This document shows, one piece after another, positions 8,546 through 17,044 of a DNA stretch of 49,549 nt. The translations under genes were made by a program, and so were the position numbers. Under the pieces are notes generated by a model. It was not told where the DNA came from. It saw nothing but the letters and a program-made list of their open reading frames with translations, and made no database searches. Position 1 is the first letter of the stretch; the number at the start of each line of letters is the position of its first letter. Source of the stretch: a candidate division FCPU426 bacterium (GTDB taxonomy: Bacteria > Oederibacteriota > Muellerivitia > Muellerivitales > Muellerivitaceae); the NCBI GenBank assembly GCA_003136635.1, contig PLFD01000020.1:1-49549 (forward strand). Direction: 5' to 3'.

Positions 8546-8617
8546 GTTCCTCCTTTCATAAGAATTTGCCACTTTATCAGTGAAATTTGAGGTTTTGGCT
8601 TCTCCTGAGGAATAACC

Positions 8618-9145
8618 ATGAAAATTAGCATTACCAGCCGCCATGAAAGATTGACAGAGGGTCTTAAAAACCATGTTGAAGATAAGATTCAAAAGGTTGA
8701 AAAGTTTCTAGGAAAAATTAAAGAAGCTCATGTCATTCTCAACTTTGAAAAGAAAGTCCATATTTGTGAAGTGACTTTGGCAGCCAAAGATCTCAAATTG
8801 AGCGCCAAAGCGACTTCGCGGGACATGTATCAATCCATTGACGCCGCTTTAACCCGTCTCGAAACCCAAGCCCATAAACAAAAAGATAAAAGAGTGGGGC
8901 ATCATCGCCATGAGGGGGGCAGGGAAGTACTGGAGGACATTTCTGAACCGGATGAAAGAGAAGAAATTAAAGTTATTAAAACCAAGAAGTTCGCGATAAA
9001 GCCTTTAACGGTTGAGGAAGCGGCACAACAATTGTCTTTATCCAAAGATGAGTTTTTGGTGTTTTTAAACGCGGAAAACGAGCGTACGAGCGTGGTATAT
9101 AAACGAACTGATAAACATGTTGGGTTGATAGAACCCGAATACTAA
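8618..9145 (+). CDS. hpf: Ribosome hibernation promoting factor, long form
   Basis: The 175-residue protein has an N-terminal S30AE/HPF domain (residues 1 to about 97), a charged linker and the C-terminal dimerisation domain of long HPF (KPLTVEEAAQQLSLSKDEFL through YKRTDKHVGLIEPEY). Long HPF pairs two 70S ribosomes into inactive 100S particles during starvation. It sits between rpoN and ptsN, as short HPF does in enterobacteria, but the long form here matches Firmicutes and many other phyla. GAGGA precedes the ATG. Confidence 0.95.
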   Translation: MKISITSRHERLTEGLKNHVEDKIQKVEKFLGKIKEAHVILNFEKKVHICEVTLAAKDLKLSAKATSRDMYQSIDAALTRLETQAHKQKDKRVGHHRHEGGREVLEDISEPDEREEIKVIKTKKFAIKPLTVEEAAQQLSLSKDEFLVFLNAENERTSVVYKRTDKHVGLIEPEY

Positions 9146-9201
9146 AAATTTTGTAAAGGGCTCTTGAGTCCAAAAAGCCGTTCATTACCGGGAGGTTGTT
9201 T

Positions 9202-9666
9202 ATGCAAATTCTTGATTTTTTATCCGTTGAATCCATCAAGTTGTCTATCGAGTCCAAAAATAAAAAAGACGCAATTAAAGAACTAGTAGAGGTTTTGGTT
9301 AAGTCGGGGAAGGTTAAAGACAAGAAAAAGATGATTCAAACCCTGATGGAACGTGAAGAATTGGGTTCTACCGGAATTGGACAGGGAATCGCCATTCCTC
9401 ACGGTAAGTCTGATACGGTTTCGGATCTGGCCGCGGCTTTTGGAGTTTCGGCGGACGGTGTCAGTTTTGACTCTTTGGATGGGGAGCCGGTCAACATTTT
9501 TTTCCTTTTGGTCGCTCCGGAAGGCGCGGCTGGCGCTCATTTGAAAGCTTTGGCGCGTATTTCCAGTCTGCTGAAAGACAAATATTTCCGAAAATCACTT
9601 CTCTCGGCCCAAAGCCCTGAGGAAGTCATTAAGATCATTCAAGAAGAAGAAAAGCTCAAACACTAA
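9202..9666 (+). CDS. ptsN: PTS IIA-Ntr-type phosphocarrier
   Basis: The protein has 154 residues from ATG 9202. GGAGG at 9191-9195 is 6 nt upstream of it, so the in-frame TTG at 9196 is rejected. It is a fructose/nitrogen-type EIIA domain with the phosphorylated histidine in GIAIPHGK and the family blocks TLMEREELGSTGIGQG and LLVAPEGAAGAHLKALARIS. It may receive phosphate from HPr and act as a regulator rather than in sugar transport. Directly preceding hprK and within the rpoN cluster, it has the canonical position of ptsN. Confidence 0.93.
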   Translation: MQILDFLSVESIKLSIESKNKKDAIKELVEVLVKSGKVKDKKKMIQTLMEREELGSTGIGQGIAIPHGKSDTVSDLAAAFGVSADGVSFDSLDGEPVNIFFLLVAPEGAAGAHLKALARISSLLKDKYFRKSLLSAQSPEEVIKIIQEEEKLKH

Positions 9667-9701
9667 AGTCTTTCAAGGCGAAGATTTCGAGGCGGCACCC
9701 G

Positions 9702-10667
9702 ATGAAAAAAATATCCGTGGAGTCATTTTTTCAGCAAGCCAAGGAAAGACTCCGCCTGACGCCTTTGTTCGAAGCGGATATGAGAAATCGTTCTATCGTC
9801 AGTGTTGATATCAACCGCATGGGCATGGGGCTGACAGGTTACTTAAAGTGGTTTCCCTTTCATCGGCTTCAGATTATCGGAAAAACAGAAATTCATTATC
9901 TCGAAACCCTCAAACCGGCTCTGCGTCAAAAAACACTTCAGACTATTTTTTCAAAAAAAATGCCCTGTGTGGTCGTTACTCACAAGATGAAAACCCCTCC
10001 GGATGTTTTGACTGCCGCAAAAAAATATAAAGTTCCTATTTTCGCGACACCAACGCCCACGACAAAGTTTATTTCTGAAATTTCAGTTTATTTGGAAGAA
10101 GAGTTCGCGCCGGAAATGACCCAGCACGGAACTCTCATGGATATTTACGGGGTTGGCATTCTTATTTTAGGAAATTCGGGTATTGGCAAGAGTGAGTGCG
10201 CTTTGGATCTGGTGGAACGGGGCCACCGTTTGGTGGCGGACGATCTGGTTTATATGAAGCGGTTGGCAAACCGCATTGTGATGGGTTCCCGCTCTGAAAT
10301 CATCAAACATCATATGGAAATCAGGGGATTGGGAATTATCAATGTTGAGAGTCTCTTCGGTATCGGCGCTATTCGGGATAAAAAGAGGATCGAGCTCATT
10401 GTTCGTCTGGAAGAATGGGATAACAAAAAGGAATATGACCGTTTGGGTCTTACTCCCGCGACGCATAAAATTTTTGACGTTGATTTACCCACCTGCGTCA
10501 TTCCGGTCAGACCGGGCCGTAATTTGGCGGTTATTATTGAAGTCGCCGCGATGAACCACCGCTCGATGAAAATGGGTTATTTTACCGCGCAGGAATTCGC
10601 GGACCGTGTCGGACGAATTATGGCCGAAGAAACTAACAGAAAAAACCGGTCGAAAGGCGTCCTCTAA
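9702..10667 (+). CDS. hprK: HPr kinase/phosphorylase
   Basis: The 321-residue protein has the N-terminal regulatory domain, catalytic H142 (TQHGT), the P-loop GNSGIGKS at 157-164 and the HprK signature MEIRGLGIINVESLFGIGA. It phosphorylates and dephosphorylates HPr on a serine in response to glycolytic metabolites. Its target serine is present in the HPr encoded at 16735-17007 (S47), which makes the kinase likely to be functional. Its stop overlaps the yvcK start (TAATG), so the two are translationally coupled. Confidence 0.96.
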   Translation: MKKISVESFFQQAKERLRLTPLFEADMRNRSIVSVDINRMGMGLTGYLKWFPFHRLQIIGKTEIHYLETLKPALRQKTLQTIFSKKMPCVVVTHKMKTPPDVLTAAKKYKVPIFATPTPTTKFISEISVYLEEEFAPEMTQHGTLMDIYGVGILILGNSGIGKSECALDLVERGHRLVADDLVYMKRLANRIVMGSRSEIIKHHMEIRGLGIINVESLFGIGAIRDKKRIELIVRLEEWDNKKEYDRLGLTPATHKIFDVDLPTCVIPVRPGRNLAVIIEVAAMNHRSMKMGYFTAQEFADRVGRIMAEETNRKNRSKGVL

Positions 10668-11935
10668 TGCAGAGCTGGCGCTGGCTTTATCCTGGAATGA
10701 AATTAAAGCGCTGGTTCTTTTTGATCGGCCTGGCCATCATTGTTTTTATCGTGGGGTTTTCGGGTTTAATGAGCGCGCATGTTTCGGGAATCCACCTTCG
10801 GCCCGCGATTATTATCGACATTGAAGATGATCTCAAACGGCTAAAATTCGTTGATTTTTTGTTCATGATTCTGGGTATCTGGGGTTTTGTCCTCGGGATC
10901 CGTCGATTGATGTTTTCGGTTTTAACCGTTTACGCGCCAGCCCGCGAAAAAGAATTTTTAAATGTGGTCTATGAAAAAACCCGTTTGAGAAGAGGTCCCC
11001 GCATTGTAGTGGTTGGCGGCGGAACGGGTATGCCCAATGTTCTTTCCAGTCTTAAACAATACACCAGCAATTTGACCGCAGTGGTCACCGTGGCGGATGA
11101 CGGCGGAAGTTCGGGCCGTCTTCGCAAGGATTTTGGAACTCCCCCTCCGGGCGATATCCGAAATTGTATTGTGGCTTTGTCCGATCAGGAAACCCTGCTG
11201 AATGATCTCTTTCAATACCGGTTTAAGGCTCACGGTGATCTAAAGGGACATAGCTTTGGCAATCTTTTTATTACCGTCATGAAAGAAATTACTGGGGATT
11301 TTGGCAGGGCGGTTGAGGAATCCAGCCGCGTTCTTTCTACCCGGGGAACGGTTATGCCGGTGACTTTTGAGCCTATGATCCTTCAGGCAAGATTGAAAAA
11401 TGGGAAAATTGTGACCGGCGAATCGAATATTTCTAAGTCAAAGATGCCCATTGAACGGATTTTGCTCAAAGAAAAAAACATAAAACCCAATAAACAAGTT
11501 CTTAAGGCTATTTTGGAAGCGGACGCTGTGGTGCTGGGACCGGGAAGTCTTTATACCAGTGTCATTCCCAATTTGTTAATTCCTCAGGTGGCTGAAACCA
11601 TCGCGCTTTCGCGCGCTGTTAAAATTTACGTTTGCAATGTGATGACCCAGCCGGGCGAGACGGATGATTACGCGGTCTCGGATCACGTGAAAGCGGTTTT
11701 GAATCATACAGGCCCCAATTTCATTCATTACGTGATCGCCAATAAGGAAAAAGTATCGCCAAAACTTCTGCAACGGTATAAAACCTACCATCAAGTACCT
11801 GTGGTTTTGGATGAAGCCGAGATAAACGCTTTGGGCGTGAAGCTGATCAAGAGCAACCTGTTAAACCACGAAAATTACGTTCGTCACAGCTCGGAAAAAC
11901 TGGGAAAAGCGATTATCCGGCGTTTGGTGATTTGA
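10667..11935 (+). CDS. yvcK: YvcK-family protein with N-terminal membrane anchor
   Basis: This is a 422-residue protein of the YvcK/CofD superfamily. From about residue 112 it has PRIVVVGGGTGMPNVLSSL, then VTVADDGGSSGRLRKDFG, PPPGDIRNCIVAL and GPGSLYTSVIPNLL, all diagnostic. In Bacillus subtilis YvcK is needed for growth on gluconeogenic substrates and affects cell shape; it binds UDP-sugars. The first 90 or so residues are extra: two hydrophobic helices at about 15-36 and 62-85 place the catalytic domain on the membrane. Coupling to hprK suggests a shared role in carbon-flow control. Confidence 0.92.
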   Translation: MQSWRWLYPGMKLKRWFFLIGLAIIVFIVGFSGLMSAHVSGIHLRPAIIIDIEDDLKRLKFVDFLFMILGIWGFVLGIRRLMFSVLTVYAPAREKEFLNVVYEKTRLRRGPRIVVVGGGTGMPNVLSSLKQYTSNLTAVVTVADDGGSSGRLRKDFGTPPPGDIRNCIVALSDQETLLNDLFQYRFKAHGDLKGHSFGNLFITVMKEITGDFGRAVEESSRVLSTRGTVMPVTFEPMILQARLKNGKIVTGESNISKSKMPIERILLKEKNIKPNKQVLKAILEADAVVLGPGSLYTSVIPNLLIPQVAETIALSRAVKIYVCNVMTQPGETDDYAVSDHVKAVLNHTGPNFIHYVIANKEKVSPKLLQRYKTYHQVPVVLDEAEINALGVKLIKSNLLNHENYVRHSSEKLGKAIIRRLVI

Positions 11936-11973
11936 TAAAAGGCGATGGATTTTAAGCAGCAAGAGGACCGATT

Positions 11974-12384
11974 ATGTTTGGAATAGTCGTTGCCACTCAT
12001 GGCGAGTTTGGGATAGAAATGGTTGCCACGCTTCAAATGATTTTGGGTTCTAGCGAAGGCATTCAAGCGATTGCTTTACTGCCCTCTGAATCGTTAGAAG
12101 GGTTTAAATCGAAAATGGAAGAAACATTGAAAAAAGTTGATTCGAAAAATGAGGGTGCTTTGGTACTGGTGGATATGATCGGGGGGACTCCATTCAATGT
12201 GGCGATGTTGACAGCCCAAACTCACCGGCTGCAAGTGGTGACGGGAGTTAATCTGCCGATGTTGATCAAGCTGGCGACGGGCCAAGATGAATCCGATTTA
12301 GAAACTCTGGCTGTTGAAACCCAAAAAGTAGCCCGAGAGGGTGTTGTGACATCGGTTGAATTGTTAAAAGGTAAAAAGGTTTAG
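11974..12384 (+). CDS. PTS IIA component, mannose family
   Basis: The 136-residue EIIA-Man-type protein has the phosphorylated histidine at H9 (FGIVVATHGEF) and the typical core ALVLVDMIGGTPFNVAM. It accepts phosphate from HPr and passes it to the IIB protein encoded next. The domain stands alone here, with IIA and IIB on separate genes. The spacing to IIB (17 nt with an AGAGGAA) indicates one transcript. Confidence 0.95.
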   Translation: MFGIVVATHGEFGIEMVATLQMILGSSEGIQAIALLPSESLEGFKSKMEETLKKVDSKNEGALVLVDMIGGTPFNVAMLTAQTHRLQVVTGVNLPMLIKLATGQDESDLETLAVETQKVAREGVVTSVELLKGKKV

Positions 12385-12401
12385 GCCGACAAAGAGGAAT
12401 T

Positions 12402-12878
12402 ATGAATATTCAATTAATCCGAATCGATGATCGGTTGATTCATGGACAGGTTGTGGTGGGCTGGGCAAAAGCCCTGGATATCCAGCGGTTGGTGGTTGTG
12501 AACGACGAAATCACCAAGAACAATATGCGCCGCACGCTTATGGAAATGGCGGTGCCGGCCGAATTAAAAGTCAATTTTTTTGAGATTCAGGAAGCGGCAT
12601 TGGCGTCGAAAGACGAGTCTAAAGAACGCAGTTTACTGCTCTTTTCCAGTCCCGGGGATGTTTTGGCCTACGCTAAGGCAGGTGGAATAGCGGTGTCGAT
12701 TAATGTGGGCGGGATGCATTTTTGCGATGGTAAAACCCAGATGAGCAAAACCATATGCGTTGATTCCGGTGATTTGGCGGCTTTTAAAGAGTTGAAGAAA
12801 ATGGGCATTGAGCTGGAGACCCGGGCGATACCGGGGGATATGCGGCAAATTTTAGAAAAAACAATTCCTGAAATATAA
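12402..12878 (+). CDS. PTS IIB component, mannose/fructose/sorbose family
   Basis: The 158-residue protein has the phosphorylated histidine H14 in RIDDRLIHGQVVVGW, followed by VVVNDEITKN and ISINVGG-like segments typical of sorbose-family IIB. It transfers phosphate to the incoming sugar at the IIC/IID membrane complex. The sugar cannot be deduced: family members act on mannose, glucose, fructose, sorbose and amino sugars. The GH57 gene follows immediately and splits IIB from IIC/IID. Confidence 0.95.
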   Translation: MNIQLIRIDDRLIHGQVVVGWAKALDIQRLVVVNDEITKNNMRRTLMEMAVPAELKVNFFEIQEAALASKDESKERSLLLFSSPGDVLAYAKAGGIAVSINVGGMHFCDGKTQMSKTICVDSGDLAAFKELKKMGIELETRAIPGDMRQILEKTIPEI

Positions 12879-12895
12879 AGCCAGGCGAGGGTCCT

Positions 12896-15064
12896 ATGAA
12901 AAAAATAAATTTTATTTTCGGTGTTCATAATCATCAGCCGGTGGGTAATTTTGGCCATGTGTTTGAGGCGCTTTATGAAAAGTCTTATGAACCTTTCCTT
13001 CACGTTTTACACAGACATCCGAAGGTAAAATGTACTTTCCACGTCACCGGACCGCTTTTGGAATGGATCGAAGAAAACAAACCGGAATATTTCAAAATCC
13101 TTAAAGAAATGGTGTCTTTGGGTCAAATTGAATTTTTTACCGGCGGCATGTACGAACCGATCTTAACCATCCTTCCGGATCGGGACAAAATTGGTCAAAT
13201 TCGTATGCTGACTGATTATCTGAAGAAAAAATTTAAAGTTGAGGCAAAAGGAATGTGGCTGGCGGAAAGGGTTTGGGAACCGCATTTGACCAAAGCTTTG
13301 TCTGACGCGGGAGTGGAGTATGTGGTCATTGATGATGCCCACTTGAAAGCCGCGGGTCTTAATGAAGAACAAACCTTTGGTTATTACGTCATGGAAGAAC
13401 AGGGATCAACCGCTGCGGTTTTTCCCATCTCTGAAAAAATGCGTTATCTGGTACCTTTTCAAGCGGTTGAGGAAACTATTCAATATCTCGGATCGGTTGC
13501 CACCGAAGAAGGCGACCGCTGCGTGGTGTTGATGGATGACGGCGAAAAATTCGGCGGTTGGCCGGATACCTATAAATGGGTTTACGAAGAAGGCTGGTTG
13601 GAAAAATTCTTTTCCGCTCTTGAGCAAAATTCAGAATGGCTCAATACCACGACCTTCGCTGAGTATAAAAAACAGTATTCTTCCAAGGGAATTATTAATT
13701 TGCCTACGGGCTCCTATACCGAAATGGGTGAATGGTCGCTGCCGACCGACGCCGCAAGGGAATATGACTCAGTCCGACATGAGGTGAGGGATAGGGGTGA
13801 AATGCCCCGGTTTGAAAAATATCTCAAGGGCGGTTTTTGGCGCAATTTCTTCACCAAGTATTCCGAAAGCAATCATTTACATAAAAAATTGCTTTGGGTT
13901 TCTCAAAAAGTTGAGGATGCCAGATTGAAAATCGCCAAGAAGGGAACGGCTAAACAAAAGATCTTGTTAGAAGAGGCGACCAGGGCTCTTTATCGCGGCG
14001 AGTGTAATTGTCCCTACTGGCATGGTGTTTTCGGAGGGCTTTATTTAAATCATTTACGTTTTGCCATGTATCGGCAGTTTATTGAGGCTGAAAAATTGGC
14101 GGATTTACTTTTGTCCCCGCTTTCCAATAGTTTTAAAGTGGTGCAAACCGACTTTAACAAAGACGGCCTTGAGGAAATTGTCGTTGAGTCAAAAGGTTAC
14201 CATGCTATTTTCGCTCCCGCCAAGGGCGGCAGCTTGATTGAAATCGACTATTTAAAATCTCCCATCAATCTCTTGGACACGCTGACCCGTCGTAAAGAGG
14301 CTTATCATGAAAAATTGAGAGATCTTCAAACCGATGGAAATTCCGGTGGTTCGGTATCAAGTATTCATGACATGGTTCGTATCAAAGAACCGGGATTAGA
14401 GAATAAGCTTTTTTATGACCCTGAAAATCGGGCCAGTTTGGTGGAGAGAATTCTCCCTATGGGAACAAAAGTTGAAAATTTGATGAGTGCTCAGTACCAA
14501 GAATTGGGTGATTTTCATCAGGCGGTTTTCGTCTCTAAGGTGGAAGAGCCGAAGGGCGAAGGGAAGCCTGTTCAAATTGCGTTGTCCCATCAAGGAGTTA
14601 TTGAAGGGTTGCCTGTTGAATTGACCAAAAAAGTCATTCTGGGGGCAGGAGATTTTGATTTAAAGACTATATATCGATTAAAAAATCTCGGTTCTAAGGA
14701 AATTAAATTTTTGCTGATGACCGAATGGAATTTAACTTTGCTGGCGGGAGACGCGCCAGACAGGAACTATTTTGTCAAAGGCCGAGACTTAAGCTCTCCT
14801 CGGCTCAATAGTGTGGGGATGGAAGAAAATGTGACCGAATTTGGAATGCGAGACGGCTGGCTCAAACTAGAAATTAATTTTCAGTCCGAAAAACCCGGTC
14901 ATTTTTGGCGTTATCCGGTTGAGACAATTTCTCAGTCCGAAGGCGGATTTGAAAAGGTTTATCAAGGATCGTGTCTTCTTTTGGGTTGGATGGTTACTTT
15001 ACCGCCGCAGGGCACATTTGAAACGCCTGTCAAAGTCCGGTTAAAAGAATTAAAGGGGTCCTGA
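12896..15064 (+). CDS. GH57 alpha-glucan enzyme (4-alpha-glucanotransferase or alpha-amylase type)
   Basis: The 722-residue protein has no signal peptide. It contains the N-terminal GH57 barrel (HNHQPVGNFG near residue 11), the nucleophile E124 in WLAERVWEP, the acid/base aspartate at D214 or D215 in VVLMDDGEKFGGWP, and the middle and C-terminal GH57-associated domains to the end. Length and catalytic positions closely match the Thermococcus litoralis 4-alpha-glucanotransferase (E123/D214). It would rearrange or degrade glycogen-like glucans in the cytoplasm. It lies within a PTS operon, with its stop overlapping the IIC start (TGATG). Confidence 0.93.
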   Translation: MKKINFIFGVHNHQPVGNFGHVFEALYEKSYEPFLHVLHRHPKVKCTFHVTGPLLEWIEENKPEYFKILKEMVSLGQIEFFTGGMYEPILTILPDRDKIGQIRMLTDYLKKKFKVEAKGMWLAERVWEPHLTKALSDAGVEYVVIDDAHLKAAGLNEEQTFGYYVMEEQGSTAAVFPISEKMRYLVPFQAVEETIQYLGSVATEEGDRCVVLMDDGEKFGGWPDTYKWVYEEGWLEKFFSALEQNSEWLNTTTFAEYKKQYSSKGIINLPTGSYTEMGEWSLPTDAAREYDSVRHEVRDRGEMPRFEKYLKGGFWRNFFTKYSESNHLHKKLLWVSQKVEDARLKIAKKGTAKQKILLEEATRALYRGECNCPYWHGVFGGLYLNHLRFAMYRQFIEAEKLADLLLSPLSNSFKVVQTDFNKDGLEEIVVESKGYHAIFAPAKGGSLIEIDYLKSPINLLDTLTRRKEAYHEKLRDLQTDGNSGGSVSSIHDMVRIKEPGLENKLFYDPENRASLVERILPMGTKVENLMSAQYQELGDFHQAVFVSKVEEPKGEGKPVQIALSHQGVIEGLPVELTKKVILGAGDFDLKTIYRLKNLGSKEIKFLLMTEWNLTLLAGDAPDRNYFVKGRDLSSPRLNSVGMEENVTEFGMRDGWLKLEINFQSEKPGHFWRYPVETISQSEGGFEKVYQGSCLLLGWMVTLPPQGTFETPVKVRLKELKGS

Positions 15065-15846
15065 TGCCGCATTGGTTTTTGATCTCTATTTTATTGGCCT
15101 TCTTAAGCCTGGATGTGACGGCTGTGGGTCAATTTATGGTTTCCCGGCCCATTGTAGTAGGCCCTTTAGTCGGATGGTTTTTAGGTCATCCCAATATTGG
15201 TCTTGAAATGGGAGCATTAATCGAGATGATTTGGATAGGTGATTTGCCAGTGGGGGCTCATTTGCCCATGGATTTGATGATGCTTTCAGGTGTGTCGGTT
15301 GCTTTTGCCTGTGAGCTTTTGGGGAATCAATATCCTCCCGAGGCTGTGATGACTTACGCGTTGGGTATGGCTATACCTTTGGCGGCTTTGAGTACAGAGG
15401 TTAATATTCTGATCAACCGGTTTAATGTGAGATGGGTTCATTTAGCTCAACGGATGGCTTTGGGCGGGCATTTTAGGACTTTTGGATGGATTAATTGGTT
15501 TGTGTTAATTGAACATTTCGCAAAAGGATTTTTAGTGGCGGCAGTTAGCTTGATCTTGATCCACTTTACTTCCTCATTATTTTTCCTGTTCACGACGATT
15601 CTGAATGGACGCGTGATGGAAGGATTGTATTACGCTCATTGGCTTTTATTGGCTTTGGGATGCTCCGCGGTTATTGATCTTTTAATCGAAAAGAAAACTA
15701 TTTTTTATCTGATGTTATCGATTGTGGCCATTATGAGTCTGGCGGTTTTTGATCAAATGCAAGGCGTTTATCTGGTGTCGATAGCTCTTTGCGCGGGATT
15801 TGCTTTGGCTTTGTTCTTTATGGGAAAGGAGAGGACGAATGGCTGA
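15064..15846 (+). CDS. PTS IIC component, mannose family
   Basis: The 260-residue integral membrane protein has several transmembrane helices and the family block MIWIGDLPVGAHLPMDLMML, in the region that forms the sugar path. It functions with IID as the membrane translocator. The start overlaps the GH57 stop by 1 nt, and the 3' end overlaps IID by 8 nt, so the order of translation is tightly coupled. The protein looks complete. Confidence 0.94.
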   Translation: MPHWFLISILLAFLSLDVTAVGQFMVSRPIVVGPLVGWFLGHPNIGLEMGALIEMIWIGDLPVGAHLPMDLMMLSGVSVAFACELLGNQYPPEAVMTYALGMAIPLAALSTEVNILINRFNVRWVHLAQRMALGGHFRTFGWINWFVLIEHFAKGFLVAAVSLILIHFTSSLFFLFTTILNGRVMEGLYYAHWLLLALGCSAVIDLLIEKKTIFYLMLSIVAIMSLAVFDQMQGVYLVSIALCAGFALALFFMGKERTNG

Positions 15847-16738
15847 AGAATCCTTGGTTTATCTCAATCGCAAAGACCTGATTTCCGCTTTTATAAGGTC
15901 CTTTTTTTTACAGACGGTTTGGAATTTTGAACGTTATTTGAGCTATGGAGTGGCTTTTGTTTTATTGCCGGTTTTAAAAAAGGTTTATTCTTCGACAGAA
16001 GAAAGATCGCAAGCGCTTTCCCGGCATTTGGAATATTTCAATACTCATCCTTATATGGCTTCTTTCGTTTTGGGCGCGATTATCCGAATGGAAGAGGAAA
16101 AGCAGCAGTTGCCCAAGGCCCGGCAAAAACAAAAAGAGGAAGAAATCAGCGCTCTCAAAGTAGGAATGATGGGGCCGGTGGCGGCTATGGGCGACAATCT
16201 TTTTTGGGCGACTGTTCGTCCCTATTGCGGACTTTTAGCGGTCACCCTGGTTTTGTCCAGCGCCTTTCAAGTTAAAGGGCAATATTGGGTTATCCCGCTT
16301 TTGTTTTTGATTGTTTATAACGTCGCCCATTTGGGAATTCGATTAACTGGATTTATGCAAGGCTATCGAAAAGGCGATCAAGTGGTTTTGACTTTGCGGA
16401 AATATGGATTTCAGGAATCTATTCGGGGGCTTAAATTCGCCTCCGTTATTTTGCTGGGTGTTTTGATTGTTTTTGTGAATTTGTCGGAGTTGGAAAAAGA
16501 AATGGGTCTTTTCATTTTGAAACTGACCTTTTTTACAGCGATTGTCGGATTGTTTACTTTCGCCCTCCATCGAAAGATCAGTCCCAGCCAGTTATTTTAC
16601 GCGGTGGTTCTTTTCGCGCTAATGCTGGCTTTTTGGCCGGATTTAAGCGCTCCGCCGCAGATGAATCATTTTGCGCCGTCGAAACCCGCTTTGGCGGAAT
16701 TTCCGATGGAGATGAAATCAACAAAGGGGAAATCATGA
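15839..16738 (+). CDS. PTS IID component, mannose family
   Basis: The protein has 299 residues from ATG 15839. AAGGAGAGG just upstream makes this start better than the in-frame TTG at 15800. Diagnostic blocks are FIRSFFLQTVWNFERYLSYG, HLEYFNTHPYMASFVLGAI and GPVAAMGDNLFWATVRP, followed by C-terminal membrane helices at about 190-285. IID is found only in the mannose family and completes a IIA-IIB-IIC-IID set here. It ends in an ATGA overlap with ptsH. Confidence 0.94.
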   Translation: MAEESLVYLNRKDLISAFIRSFFLQTVWNFERYLSYGVAFVLLPVLKKVYSSTEERSQALSRHLEYFNTHPYMASFVLGAIIRMEEEKQQLPKARQKQKEEEISALKVGMMGPVAAMGDNLFWATVRPYCGLLAVTLVLSSAFQVKGQYWVIPLLFLIVYNVAHLGIRLTGFMQGYRKGDQVVLTLRKYGFQESIRGLKFASVILLGVLIVFVNLSELEKEMGLFILKLTFFTAIVGLFTFALHRKISPSQLFYAVVLFALMLAFWPDLSAPPQMNHFAPSKPALAEFPMEMKSTKGKS

Positions 16739-17007
16739 AAATTACCGAAAAACTTTTGGTTATTAACAAATTGGGCCTTCATTTAAGAGCTGCGGCCGAG
16801 CTGGTAAAAGTGGCGAATAAATTTAAAAGCCAAACTACGATCCATCACGGGATTCAAAACGTGAACGCAAAAAGTTTGATGGGTTTGATGACTTTGGCTG
16901 CGGCCAAAGGAACGGAACTGGAGTTTGAGTGCGATGGTCCCGATGCGAAGGAAGCGATTACGGCATTAAAACAACTTTTTGAGCATCGATTTGGCGAAAA
17001 AGAATAA
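16735..17007 (+). CDS. ptsH: Phosphocarrier protein HPr
   Basis: The 90-residue protein from ATG 16735 overlaps the IID stop by 4 nt; the longer in-frame upstream extension has no HPr homology. It has the PtsI-phosphorylated H16 in NKLGLHLRAA and the regulatory S47 in VNAKSLMGLM, the site used by HPr kinase. Both phosphorylation routes are therefore possible: catalytic through PtsI and regulatory through HprK. P-Ser-HPr would reduce PTS transport when glycolysis is active. No CcpA-type repressor is visible nearby. Confidence 0.96.
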   Translation: MKITEKLLVINKLGLHLRAAAELVKVANKFKSQTTIHHGIQNVNAKSLMGLMTLAAAKGTELEFECDGPDAKEAITALKQLFEHRFGEKE

Positions 17008-17044
17008 TCGTCTTTTGCTTATGATTGTTTAACAGGAGATTCTT

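Noticed and set aside
16633..16734. Extended HPr or a separate small protein upstream of ptsH
   Set aside because: The extra codons overlap the IID gene in another frame and lack HPr similarity.
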